Shown: positions 27,625 through 35,687 of the stretch, piece after piece
Numbering within the stretch: position 1 is the stretch's first letter
How the letters are laid out: every line of letters starts with the position of its first letter
Origin: Pseudomonas sp. gcc21
GTDB taxonomy: Bacteria > Pseudomonadota > Gammaproteobacteria > Pseudomonadales > Pseudomonadaceae
Length of the DNA: 64,000 nucleotides
Reading direction: 5' to 3'
Assembly (NCBI RefSeq): GCF_012844345.1
Contig: NZ_CP051625.1
Coordinates: 2,170,001-2,234,000 of the forward strand
The notes under the pieces: model-generated
The model's input: only the letters and a program-made list of their open reading frames with translations
What the model was told of the DNA's origin: nothing
Databases searched by the model: none
Made by a program: the position numbers and the translations under genes

Positions 27625-28476
27625 ATGCGCTGGTTGATACCTTTCTTTACTGTCTTCCTCATGGTCGGATTGACCGTTCCGGATGCCGAAGCTCGCCGGT
27701 TTGGCGGTGGCAAAGCCTTTGGTTCAGCCCCGGCGCACAAGAGCCAACCGGCTCAGCGCCAGCAGCAACAGTCACAGGAACAAAAGGCCGCGCCGCGTAA
27801 CCAACAGCAGCCCGGCGCTGCGTCCGGCGCCAGTCGCTGGCTGGGTCCGCTGGCCGGTATCGCCGCGGGCGGCTTGCTCGCCTCGATGTTCTTCGGTGAC
27901 GGTTTCCAGGGCATTCAGCTGCTGGACATCCTTATTGTCGGTCTGATCGCCTTCATGTTGTTCAAGCTGTTTGCGCGGCGCCAGGCCAGTCAACCACAGC
28001 CGCAACCGGCCGGTGGCGGCCACTTCCGGGAGTCTCCGGTTGAACCGCTGCGCCCCGCACCGACGGCGCCTGCTTCGGTAGCATCAAGCACAGCACCGGT
28101 ACACACTCCTGCCTGGTTTGACAGCGAACGCTTCCTGCGCGGCGCCGAGGAACACTTCTTCACCTTGCAGCGCCACTGGCGCGACAATGATGTAGAAGGC
28201 ATGGCTGAATACGTTGATGCGCCGTTACTTCAGGAACTGCTGGCTACCCGCAACGATAATCCGCCAACGCAGAACGGTTTTGTCGAGCAGCTGCAGGTTC
28301 GCCTTGAAGGTATTGATGAAATCGACGGACGCGCGATCGCTACGGTCGGCTTTACCGGTCTGGACCGCGACACGCCTGAAGATCAGGGCACCTGGTTCGA
28401 TGAGAGCTGGCGTCTGGAACGAGCGGCCGGTGAGAACCAGCCGTGGATCATCTGCGGGATTCGTCAGAACAGTTAA
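27625..28476 (+). CDS. Tim44-like domain membrane protein
   Basis: A 283-residue protein with an N-terminal signal-type segment (MRWLIPFFTVFLMVGL, ending at DAEARRFGGG). A Gln-rich low-complexity stretch (about 40-60) follows, then a membrane region about 70-118 (AGGLLASMFFGDGFQG, LLDILIVGLIAFMLFKLF). The C-terminal Tim44-like domain (about 160-283) includes FLRGAEEHFFTLQRHW and WFDESWRLER. In bacteria the role is unclear, possibly envelope-linked. GGGAG precedes ATG 27625; the longer frame from 27583 lacks support. A terminator follows. Confidence 0.85.
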   Translation: MRWLIPFFTVFLMVGLTVPDAEARRFGGGKAFGSAPAHKSQPAQRQQQQSQEQKAAPRNQQQPGAASGASRWLGPLAGIAAGGLLASMFFGDGFQGIQLLDILIVGLIAFMLFKLFARRQASQPQPQPAGGGHFRESPVEPLRPAPTAPASVASSTAPVHTPAWFDSERFLRGAEEHFFTLQRHWRDNDVEGMAEYVDAPLLQELLATRNDNPPTQNGFVEQLQVRLEGIDEIDGRAIATVGFTGLDRDTPEDQGTWFDESWRLERAAGENQPWIICGIRQNS

Positions 28477-28487
28477 GAAGAGCTCAG

Positions 28488-28553
28488 CGGTTGCTGCAAC
28501 GGCAGCAACCGACCAACAAGCGCCCGGGCGTCAGCGACGTACCGGGCGTTTTT
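28488..28553. terminator. Tandem hairpins between Tim44-like gene and roxR
   Basis: First hairpin: CGGTTGCTG-CAACGG-CAGCAACCG at 28488-28511, a perfect 9-bp stem. Second: CGCCCGG and CCGGGCG arms at 28521-28548 followed by TTTTT, which overlaps the roxR stop codon (28531-28533). The pair should terminate the Tim44-like transcript. Confidence 0.75.
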
Positions 28554-29082
28554 GCAACTTGCGCTGCAAGGTCCGCCGGTGCATGCCAAGGGCTCGAGCG
28601 GTAGCGGAAATATTGCCCTCGTGTTCCGCCAGCACGCGCTGGATGTGCTCCCACTGCAAGCGATCGACGGACATTGGATGGTCAGGCACCAGAGTATCCG
28701 GGTCGGCCTGATCAGACAGCAAGGCGGTCAGGACGTCATCAGCATCGGCTGGCTTGCACAGATAGTTGCAGGCCCCACGCTTGATTGCTTCCACTGCGGT
28801 AGCGATGCTTGAATATCCGGTGAGTATCACCACCTTCAGATCGGGGTATAGCTCGAGCAGACGCGGCATCAACACCAGACCCGACTCGCCTTCCATTTTG
28901 AGATCCAGAACAGCGAAATCGGGGCGTTCCTTTTTCGCCAGCTGCATGGCTTCCTCTGCCCCGCCTGCTGTCTCAACGCGCAATCCCCTGCGTTCCAGCG
29001 CCCGGGCGAGCACCCGGGTAAAAGTCGGGTCGTCATCAACGAGCAACAGCAGTGGCTGCTCTTCGGTAGTCTCGTCAGTCAT
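28531..29082 (-). CDS. roxR: Redox response regulator RoxR (RegA/PrrA family)
   Basis: A 183-residue response regulator. The receiver domain (about 10-125) has acidic DDD near 16-18, the phospho-acceptor Asp60 in AVLDLKM, ILTGYSS and the CKPAD lysine. The C-terminal Fis-type helix-turn-helix is NISATARALGMHRRTLQRKL, as in RegA/ActR/PrrA. In pseudomonads RoxSR governs respiratory oxidases, including the cyanide-insensitive oxidase; this role is from family knowledge. It overlaps the kinase gene by 4 bp (ATGA). Confidence 0.93.
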   Translation of the reverse strand: MTDETTEEQPLLLLVDDDPTFTRVLARALERRGLRVETAGGAEEAMQLAKKERPDFAVLDLKMEGESGLVLMPRLLELYPDLKVVILTGYSSIATAVEAIKRGACNYLCKPADADDVLTALLSDQADPDTLVPDHPMSVDRLQWEHIQRVLAEHEGNISATARALGMHRRTLQRKLQKRPVRR

Positions 29083-30368
29083 AGGTCCACCTCCGTTGCG
29101 GTTGGCAGAGTCACCTCGGTGAGGGTGCCGCCTCCGTCCTGATTATAAAGCCTAACGCTGCCGCCAAGGCGCTCAACCGCGGCCTGACTCAGAAACAGAC
29201 CCAGCCCGAAGCCTTTCTTGCCCTTGGTTGTCAGAAAGGCCGTACCCAACTGTTCCGCTATGTGCAGCGGCACCCCGGGCCCGTAATCGCGTATGCGCAA
29301 CCGAAGCCAGTCTGCGTCCCAGATCAGTTCGACCTGAATATTGTCAGGACAGGCATCAGCAGCATTGTTCAGCAAATTGAGCAGGGCCTGGCCGAGTTCC
29401 GGACCGGTCTGAATCCAGGGTACCTCGCCCCCCGGCAATGGCTTCCATTGCCAGCTTGCCTCGGGGCGCATCAGATGCCAGCGTGCAAGCACCGTATTCA
29501 ACCAGGCATCCGCACGCTCCCGTCGGCGCGGCTTGAGCCGATCGTCCTCCGCAGTACGCACCATGTGCTGCAGGCTTTCCTTGCACTGGGCGACCTGCTG
29601 CTGCAGCAATGTCAGGTCCTCCTGCATTTGCGGATCAGCGGCGTAGTCGGCGCGCATGTCCTTGAGCAGCACGCTCATGGTCGACAACGGGGTCGAAAGC
29701 TCATGTGCCGCCCCGGCTGCCACACTGGCGATACCCAGCAGCTGTGCATCCCTAAGCCCCTGTTCGCGGCGCTCAGCCAGGCGGTCAGCGTGCTGACGCA
29801 GCGCGGCTGCCATGCGCACCACAAAGAAACTGATCAACGCTGCGCTCATGGCGAAGTTGAGCCACATCCCTATCACATGCAGATTGATCATATAGCTGAC
29901 GACCGGCAGCTCGAACGCATCCAGCGGTTTGTACCAGACAAGCAGCACGCTATAGGCGGTAATCGCCACGCAGGCCAGCACCACGGTATAGAACCAGGGC
30001 AAGGTCGCGGCGGCGATAGTCAGAGGAACCAGATAATAGGAAACGAAGGGGTTGGTGGGGCCGCCTGAATAGTACAGCAGCACACTGTGCACCAGCATAT
30101 CGAACAGCAGCTGCAGGCCATACTCCGGCTCGGTCACCGGCCAGCCGCGACTCAGCCGCAATACCGTAAGCACAGAGACCAGCGCCGATATACCCAGCGT
30201 CATCAACAGCGGCAGCCAGGGCAGAGGAAACCAGCCGCTCAGATAGGCGCCCAGGACAGACAGGGACTGCGCAACCCAGACCAGCAATCGAATCAGAATC
30301 AGACGCCAGAGGTTCTGGCGAGTCGGAGACAGCGCAAGCGTATTGGGACTCACGAAAAACCGCTGCAT
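29079..30368 (-). CDS. roxS: Redox sensor histidine kinase RoxS (RegB/PrrB family)
   Basis: A 429-residue inner membrane kinase with about six membrane segments between residues 22 and 185. The quinone-binding motif GGPTNPF (102-108) of the RegB family lies after the fourth. The H-box is AAHELSTPLSTM with His222, N-box LLNLLNNAADACP, then GPGVP and KKGFGLGLFLS. The frame opens at 30623; the ATG at 30368 is chosen because the preceding 85 residues lack RegB character. The ribosome site is weak. The cysteine of RegB between H-box and N-box region is not obvious (a CKES lies about 30 residues after His222). Confidence 0.92.
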   Translation of the reverse strand: MQRFFVSPNTLALSPTRQNLWRLILIRLLVWVAQSLSVLGAYLSGWFPLPWLPLLMTLGISALVSVLTVLRLSRGWPVTEPEYGLQLLFDMLVHSVLLYYSGGPTNPFVSYYLVPLTIAAATLPWFYTVVLACVAITAYSVLLVWYKPLDAFELPVVSYMINLHVIGMWLNFAMSAALISFFVVRMAAALRQHADRLAERREQGLRDAQLLGIASVAAGAAHELSTPLSTMSVLLKDMRADYAADPQMQEDLTLLQQQVAQCKESLQHMVRTAEDDRLKPRRRERADAWLNTVLARWHLMRPEASWQWKPLPGGEVPWIQTGPELGQALLNLLNNAADACPDNIQVELIWDADWLRLRIRDYGPGVPLHIAEQLGTAFLTTKGKKGFGLGLFLSQAAVERLGGSVRLYNQDGGGTLTEVTLPTATEVDL

Positions 30369-30542
30369 GGTGTCTAGTGCTCCAGTGTTGGGCTCAGCTG
30401 GTGGTCTTTCCCCGATGCCCGGGCAAAGTTTGATAGGCGCTGGCTTCCATATAGCTTTAACATCGGCAGGATACCCTTTTCGCTCGCTTAGCGAACCCGC
30501 TTGGTTGAGCAATGTCAGCACCGCACTTTCAAGGAGAACACC

Positions 30543-31250
30543 ATGTCCCACCCACTTTTCGCTGCCGTCCTGCTTGGGCTTGCCTGCGCCTCGGCACCTG
30601 CCCTGGCCGACCAATACGAACAACGTTACAACCAGGTTGCCCTGCGCGCTGAAGTGCAGCAGTCAGTCAGCCACGATACCCTGCGTGTGACCTTTTTCGC
30701 CGAAGAGCAGGACAAGGATCCGTCGATGCTTGCCGAAAACATCACCACACGCCTGAACCGCGGCCTGGATATCGCCAAACAGACGCGAGGCGTCAAGGTC
30801 TCCAGTGGCAACCGCAGCAGCCAGCCGGTATACGACAAGGAACGTGAAAACATCGTTGCCTGGCGCGAGCGCGGTGAAATTGTGCTGGAGGGCAGCGACT
30901 TCGCGGTACTCACTGATCTGACCGGCAAACTGATGGAAAACCTGAACCTTGGCAGCATGCAGTTCAGTCTGTCACCGGTAACCCGCCGCGCTACCGAAGA
31001 CGAATTGATGCAGGAAGCCATCGAGGCATTCAAGGCACGCGCTGATCTGGCGACCCGTGGCCTGGGTGGCAGCGGTTACAAGGTGGTGCATCTGAACCTG
31101 AATTCGCAGATGTCGCAGCCCCCGGGCTTGTACCGTGCCCGGACCATGGCGATGGCAGCAGACCAGGAAATGTCAGCTCCGTCCGTGGAGAGCGGTCAGG
31201 CGGACGTCACAGTCAGCGCTGACGGCACCATCGAAGTGTTGCTGCGCTAA
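30543..31250 (+). CDS. SIMPL-domain periplasmic protein (DUF541)
   Basis: A 235-residue secreted protein with a signal peptide (residues 1-21, ending APALA before DQYEQ). The SIMPL/DUF541 domain follows; the repeated features are LRVTFFAEEQDKDPS, QTRGVKVSSGNRSSQPVY, WRERGEIVLEG and the closing VTVSADGTIEVLL. Members bind kinases in mammals and are of unclear use in bacteria, perhaps envelope stress. AAGGAG precedes ATG 30543. It is divergent from roxS (174 bp between starts). Confidence 0.85.
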   Translation: MSHPLFAAVLLGLACASAPALADQYEQRYNQVALRAEVQQSVSHDTLRVTFFAEEQDKDPSMLAENITTRLNRGLDIAKQTRGVKVSSGNRSSQPVYDKERENIVAWRERGEIVLEGSDFAVLTDLTGKLMENLNLGSMQFSLSPVTRRATEDELMQEAIEAFKARADLATRGLGGSGYKVVHLNLNSQMSQPPGLYRARTMAMAADQEMSAPSVESGQADVTVSADGTIEVLLR

Positions 31251-31251
31251 C

Positions 31252-31467
31252 TCAGGGTCTCATGAAGGCGTATTCAGCATCCTCGTCGAGATTCTCGGCG
31301 AGGAAATTCAACTCATGTGCGATGTCCTGATCGCTGCGCTCACGCTTATACACGGCGATCACTTCGCTCATCAGCGCTCGCGCCAGATCCTGCTCGCTAT
31401 ATCCGGCCGTTCTGGCCTGTTCGCTCGCGTCTTGCATGATATTTCTAGCCAGTGTGTAGACAGACAT
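31252..31467 (-). CDS. Small conserved protein, unknown function
   Basis: A 71-residue, acidic, soluble, helical protein (SEQDLARALMSEVIAVYKRE, then HELNFLAENLDEDAEYAFMRP). AGAGGA precedes ATG 31467; the frame extends to 31512 without support. Its stop lies 1 bp after the SIMPL gene stop (convergent). I have no function for it. Confidence 0.65.
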   Translation of the reverse strand: MSVYTLARNIMQDASEQARTAGYSEQDLARALMSEVIAVYKRERSDQDIAHELNFLAENLDEDAEYAFMRP

Positions 31468-31538
31468 GCGCGGTCCTCTCAAACGTCTTGACGGGAATCG
31501 ATTGCACCACATCAGCGGCCTTCAACCATTGATCCGGC

Positions 31539-32216
31539 TCAAGGTTTATCGTGAGGCTCCTGGAAATAACGGTCTGCGTTGAAGGTTTCCACCCACTCGG
31601 GGCAGAACACCACCAGGCCCGAAATAATCATCCCGTTGATGAACGCCTCCGGAAACATCACCAGCAGCATGTAGCCCAGAAACTCAACGAGTGTGTCTGG
31701 GGGCGACAGCGCGCCGGACCAGCCCAGCATGCCCATACCCAACAATACGGCCGCCACCGCGGCAAAGCTGGCGGCGAAAAACCCACTGACGAATATATAC
31801 AGGAACAGATTGGTGGGCTGAGTACGCTCAAGCGCCTGACTGATGAGTATCGTCACCGCGACCGGACCGAGAATACGTACTAGCCCATTGGCGCCGAAGG
31901 CTGCTGCGTCATCCATGCCGAGGAGAACCATGGCTACCTGTGCCAGCGTGCCGGCAACGATCGCCAGCGGCCAGTCCAGCAGCAGCGTAACGGCCGTCAT
32001 GCCGATGAAATGAAAGGTCAGCCCGCTATCAAACTCGCGGCGCATCAACCACAGCACACACAACAGGAACACGCTGCCGTAGAGCAAATGCTGACGGCGC
32101 GCATCAGCAGCCAGCTCAACCCAGGGAGCGCGGGCGAGCCCCCAAAGCAGCACACCGCCAAAGATGAGCAAACTGACGATTGATTGAAAACCCGTAAGCA
32201 GGCTTGCTGCGAGCAT
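31539..32216 (-). CDS. Energy-coupling factor (CbiM-like) transporter permease-family protein
   Basis: A 225-residue integral membrane protein with six or seven hydrophobic segments. The central stretch FHFIGMTAVTLLLDWPLAIVAG and the later FPEAFINGMIISGLVVF match what I recall of the CbiM-like ECF permease group (COG3235). The frame opens at 32315; ATG 32216 with AAGGGG upstream is chosen. No ATPase or T component lies nearby, so transport of cobalt, nickel or a vitamin is not established. Inverted repeats lie in its upstream region. Confidence 0.75.
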   Translation of the reverse strand: MLAASLLTGFQSIVSLLIFGGVLLWGLARAPWVELAADARRQHLLYGSVFLLCVLWLMRREFDSGLTFHFIGMTAVTLLLDWPLAIVAGTLAQVAMVLLGMDDAAAFGANGLVRILGPVAVTILISQALERTQPTNLFLYIFVSGFFAASFAAVAAVLLGMGMLGWSGALSPPDTLVEFLGYMLLVMFPEAFINGMIISGLVVFCPEWVETFNADRYFQEPHDKP

Positions 32217-32256
32217 AGGTACCCCTTCGGTGAAGCGTTCGGAAACAACGCGACGG

Positions 32257-32381
32257 CGCTGTCGCGACAGCGTTGCGCTAACGGTGGCAGCTCGATGGGC
32301 CGACTGGACAGGCAAACGTGAACCGGAGCATGTTCAAACCATGCAAGATGCATTCTTCGCACCCGCATAATAGAATGCGGG
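32257..32381. promoter_or_regulatory. Inverted repeats in the divergent spacer of the ECF permease gene
   Basis: CGCTGTCGCGACAGCG at 32257-32272 is a perfect 16-bp palindrome. CCCGCAT-AATAGA-ATGCGGG at 32362-32381 has 7-bp arms and an AT-rich centre. They lie between the permease gene (minus) and the DUF3094 gene (plus) and could be operators or hairpins of the 5' leaders. Confidence 0.4.
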
Positions 32382-32442
32382 CATAGTCAGTCAAGCCTGA
32401 GCGCGCAACATCGAATTGCGCACACCACAAAAAGGTCATGCC

Positions 32443-32619
32443 ATGCCAAGCCGCTTATATCCTGAAGACCAGAAACGGGTCGATGAATACCTTGCCTCCC
32501 CGATTCACCAGGTAAAACGCAAGCCCTTCAGAGTCTGGTTACTGCTGGCCGTAATAGTCGGCTCGGTAATCGGCCTCGGCTTGATCGCGCGCTTCCTGGC
32601 AGCGCTTGTCCACATCTAA
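32443..32619 (+). CDS. DUF3094 family small membrane protein
   Basis: A 58-residue protein with an amphipathic, charged start (RLYPEDQKRVDEYLASPIHQ) and one C-terminal membrane helix (about residues 33-56). The size and the RLYPEDQKRVDEYL opening match the DUF3094 family of pseudomonads by recall. ATG 32443 follows AAAGG. Function unknown. It lies 47 bp upstream of ndh on the same strand. Confidence 0.75.
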   Translation: MPSRLYPEDQKRVDEYLASPIHQVKRKPFRVWLLLAVIVGSVIGLGLIARFLAALVHI

Positions 32620-32666
32620 GGACATGACGACTGACGAACGATTCCTTAATTGCAAGAGTCTCGTCC

Positions 32667-33989
32667 ATGTCGCAATCAGAACTACACACCGCTCCTCCTC
32701 GAATAGTGATCATAGGAGGCGGCGCCGGGGGCCTTGAACTGGCCACCCGTCTCGGCCGCACCCTGGGGAAACGCAAGCGAGCCCGGGTCACCCTGGCCGA
32801 TGCCAATATGACCCATATCTGGAAGCCGTTACTCCATGAAGTGGCCGCCGGATCCTTGAACTCGACGGAAGACGAGCTCAACTACGTCGCCCAGGCCAAG
32901 TGGAATCATTTTGAGTTCCAGCTTGGCTGCATGTCCGGTCTCGACCGTGAGCAGCGCCAGGTTATCCTCGCGCCGCTCGAGGATGAGCATGGCGATGAGC
33001 TGATCCCGGAACGCCGCCTGGATTATGACTATCTGGTAATTTCCGTCGGCAGCACCACCAACGATTTCAACACCCAGGGCGCTGCGGAGCATTGTCTGTT
33101 TCTGGATACGCGTTTGCAGGCCGAACGCTTTCATCGGTTGCTGCTCAACCAGTATATGAAGGCCCAGGCGAGCCAGAACGATGCCCCCTCGGAGCAGATC
33201 AACGTGGCGATCATCGGCGCGGGCGCAACCGGGGTCGAGCTGGCTGCTGAGCTGCATCACGCTGCCCGGATGCTTCAGGCCTATGGACTGGACCGCATCC
33301 GGCCGGAAGATCTCAACATCAACCTGGTCGAAGCCGGACCTCGCGTGCTGCCCGCATTGCCTGAGCGTATCAGCACACCGGTAACCCAGACCCTCCGAGA
33401 GCTCGGCGTCAAACTGCATACCGGTTCGCCGGTAAAAGAGGTCAGGGCCGACAGTTTGCTGCTGGAAAACGGCGAGACCATTCCGGCTTCCCTCAAGGTC
33501 TGGGCGGCGGGGATCCGGGCGCCGAAGTTTCTCACCGAGCTGGGACTGGAAACCAATCGAATCAATCAGCTCTCAGTCACCCGTACGCTGCAGATACCGG
33601 ACGACCCGCGTATTTTTGCATTCGGCGATTGCGCCTCCTGCCCGACCGGGGAGGAAGGCAAATTCGTGCCCCCGCGCGCACAGGCAGCGCACCAGCAAGC
33701 AACCCTGCTGGCGAAGAATTTCCGCCGCCTGCTAGATGGCAAGCCCCTGGATGAATACACCTACCGCGATTACGGCTCGCTTATCTCCTTGTCGACCTTC
33801 AGTGCGGTGGGCAATCTGATGGGCAATCTCACGGGCAGCGTCATGCTCGAGGGCAAACTGGCGCGGATGTTTTATGTTTCGCTATACCGTATGCACCAGA
33901 TGGCGCTCTACGGGCTGCCCCGGACCATGATGCTGATGCTCAGCGATCGCATTGGACGCAGCACCGAGCCCCGGCTCAAGCTGCACTGA
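32667..33989 (+). CDS. ndh: Type II NADH dehydrogenase (NDH-2)
   Basis: A 440-residue FAD enzyme of the inner membrane face that passes electrons from NADH to quinone without pumping protons. FAD-binding GGGAGG lies at residues 17-22, the second nucleotide-binding motif IGAGATGVELAAEL near 180, KVWAAGIRAP in the middle, and FAFGDCASCP binds the flavin end. The C-terminal basic amphipathic region LARMFYVSLYRMHQMALYG is the membrane-attachment part of NDH-2. Ribosome site AAGAG is weak. It may be co-transcribed with the DUF3094 gene. Confidence 0.93.
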   Translation: MSQSELHTAPPRIVIIGGGAGGLELATRLGRTLGKRKRARVTLADANMTHIWKPLLHEVAAGSLNSTEDELNYVAQAKWNHFEFQLGCMSGLDREQRQVILAPLEDEHGDELIPERRLDYDYLVISVGSTTNDFNTQGAAEHCLFLDTRLQAERFHRLLLNQYMKAQASQNDAPSEQINVAIIGAGATGVELAAELHHAARMLQAYGLDRIRPEDLNINLVEAGPRVLPALPERISTPVTQTLRELGVKLHTGSPVKEVRADSLLLENGETIPASLKVWAAGIRAPKFLTELGLETNRINQLSVTRTLQIPDDPRIFAFGDCASCPTGEEGKFVPPRAQAAHQQATLLAKNFRRLLDGKPLDEYTYRDYGSLISLSTFSAVGNLMGNLTGSVMLEGKLARMFYVSLYRMHQMALYGLPRTMMLMLSDRIGRSTEPRLKLH

Positions 33990-34045
33990 GACGGCTGGGA
34001 AATGTTGCCGTGGCAACGCGGCAGCATGAATTCATGCAATAGAGC

Positions 34046-35056
34046 CTAGTAGCCGAGCGCCAACAGCAGAAAGCTGGCAAGCCAGTGCTCGCCCATGTAG
34101 TCGTCTCGCAGGTGGGTGCTGCCCGCCTGCAGATGGCGTTCTGCATTCGACATCAGCACCGCCCGGCGCGAGTCAAACTCATCCAGCCCCAAACCAAGCT
34201 CCCGCAAGCACCAGGCGCGGCTCAGATTGAGCCCGTCGAGATGCGCAAGGCGACCATCGGTACGGTCCGCCGGCTCAACCGGCCGGAACAGGGCTGCGGG
34301 GCTACCCTCTGCCAGCTCCGGCAGAAATCCGCCAAACCACTCCAGAAAATCCCCGCGACCGAGCACTTTCTGCATTAACAATGCTTCCTGCCAACCCGGC
34401 GAGAGGAAGTCTTCGCCACCTGGCTCCCAACCGTGATACTGCGCATCGTTCAGATAAAAGGCTTCAGCACGGCGCGTCACGGCGTCGTGCAAGGCGCCGT
34501 TGTTCGTTCGCAGCGCGTAGTCATGGGCGAACACCAAAGCAAAGGCGGTATTGCTGTGCGTGCCGGTGCGCACCGGGAAACCAAGCTTGGGCAGATAATT
34601 GATAAAGCTGTCGGACAGATGATCTGCCAGGGGCTGAAGGGTTCGCGCCCAGAGCTCAGCACGAGGATGGCGGAGCTGCAGCAGAGCCTCATGTAGGCGT
34701 AGCAGCCAGGCCCAGCCGTAGGGCCGTTCAAACCCTCCCCTGCCCGGCGCACGAAACCAGTCAAGCTCTCGCTCGATGTTCTCCGCGGTGAGCTGCTGAT
34801 CAAACAGCGCAACCACCCGGGGTGCTTCGTCGAGATGAGGAAAGCTGGCCAGCAACCGCGCCAACAGCCAATAGCTGTGTACACAGGAGTGCCAATCATA
34901 GCTGCCAAAAAACACCGGATGATTACAGCGAGGCGCGGCGAGGTCAGCGTCGGAATTGAGCCGCACCCCTTCTGAATGCGGGTATTCCCGCTGCACATGC
35001 CCTAGCGTCATGCAGATCAGCTCGGCGGCGCGGACAGGCGTCAGCGTATAGGTCAT
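34046..35056 (-). CDS. DUF2891 family protein
   Basis: A 336-residue soluble protein with a mostly helical, alpha/alpha-barrel-like pattern. Conserved features match DUF2891 by recall: HPVFFGSYDWHSCVHSYW near residue 46, RPYGWAWLLRL, RTGTHSNTAFAL and GWEPGGEDFLSPGWQEALLM. The many conserved H, W, E and D residues suggest a sugar-active enzyme or a metal site, but no activity is known to me. It starts at ATG 35056, upstream of the tRNA cluster on the same strand. Confidence 0.85.
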   Translation of the reverse strand: MTYTLTPVRAAELICMTLGHVQREYPHSEGVRLNSDADLAAPRCNHPVFFGSYDWHSCVHSYWLLARLLASFPHLDEAPRVVALFDQQLTAENIERELDWFRAPGRGGFERPYGWAWLLRLHEALLQLRHPRAELWARTLQPLADHLSDSFINYLPKLGFPVRTGTHSNTAFALVFAHDYALRTNNGALHDAVTRRAEAFYLNDAQYHGWEPGGEDFLSPGWQEALLMQKVLGRGDFLEWFGGFLPELAEGSPAALFRPVEPADRTDGRLAHLDGLNLSRAWCLRELGLGLDEFDSRRAVLMSNAERHLQAGSTHLRDDYMGEHWLASFLLLALGY

Positions 35057-35225
35057 TGGATGGTCCCGGTCAGGCTTGAACGAGCCCTACCATAGACACA
35101 GCAAAAACCATCAGGCAAGCACGGCCGGTGGAAAGCTGTTCGGAGTGAGTGAACCGTAGAGAGAAGAATCTGAAACAAGAACAAAGGCGTATCAGAACGA
35201 TACTGGGCATTGCGGAAGAGATGAG

Positions 35226-35301
35226 TGGTGGGTCGTGTAGGATTCGAACCTACGACCAATTGGTTAAAAGCCAACTGCTCTACCAACTGAGCTAACGACC
35301 C
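35226..35301 (-). tRNA. tRNA-Lys (anticodon TTT)
   Basis: Minus strand GGGTCGTTAGCTCAGTTGG start, D-loop AGCTCAGTTGGTAGAGC, anticodon stem with CTTTTAA (anticodon TTT), T-arm GTAGGTTCGAATCCTAC, acceptor CGACCC, discriminator A, encoded CCA; 76 nt. Last of a three-tRNA cluster. About 20 bp downstream lies a weak hairpin (GTATC-GTTCT-GATAC, 35189-35203) followed by a T-rich tail. Confidence 0.97.
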
Positions 35302-35314
35302 ATGCTCAAAAAAA

Positions 35315-35391
35315 TGGTCGGGGTAGGGGGATTCGAACTCCCGACATCCTGCTCCCAAAGCAGGCGCGCTACCAGACTGCGCTATACCCCG
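35315..35391 (-). tRNA. tRNA-Pro (anticodon TGG)
   Basis: Minus strand CGGGGTATAGCGCAGTCTGG start, anticodon loop TTTGGGA (TGG), T-arm GTCGGGAGTTCGAATCCCCC, acceptor TACCCCG, A, CCA; 77 nt. Middle gene of the cluster. Confidence 0.97.
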
Positions 35392-35404
35392 ATATATTGC
35401 CAGA

Positions 35405-35480
35405 TGGCTCCGCGACCAGGACTCGAACCTGGGACCCAATGATTAACAGTCATTTGCTCTACCAACTGAGCTATCGCGGA
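35405..35480 (-). tRNA. tRNA-Asn (anticodon GTT)
   Basis: Minus strand TCCGCGATAGCTCAGTTGG start, anticodon loop CTGTTAA (GTT), T-arm CCAGGTTCGAGTCCTGG, acceptor TCGCGGA, G, encoded CCA; 76 nt. First gene of the Asn-Pro-Lys cluster; gaps of 13 bp each suggest one precursor transcript. Confidence 0.97.
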
Positions 35481-35639
35481 ATTACCTGTACAACTTTACT
35501 TCTTCAAACCCTCAGTAGAAGCAATGACTTGCGTCACATATCCCCTGCTGAGGCGCGCCATTTTACCGGTCAGCGCGGGGGTGTCAACCCTTTATTTGAA
35601 GCTTTTGATGCCTTATCTGCAGAGCGCCCTTCGAAACAC

Positions 35640-35663
35640 AGAACCCGCCGATAGGCGGGTTCT
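35640..35663 (-). terminator. Terminator of pckA
   Basis: AGAACCCGCC-GATA-GGCGGGTTCT, a perfect 10-bp stem, 25 bp downstream of the pckA stop (minus strand). The tail GTGTTT is only partly T-rich. Confidence 0.7.
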
Positions 35664-35687
35664 GTTTACCGCATTGTCAAGCCTGGA

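Noticed and set aside
35226..35480. tRNA cluster as an integration hotspot
   Set aside because: No integrase, no repeated tRNA 3' end and no foreign-looking DNA lie next to it; neighbours are core genes.
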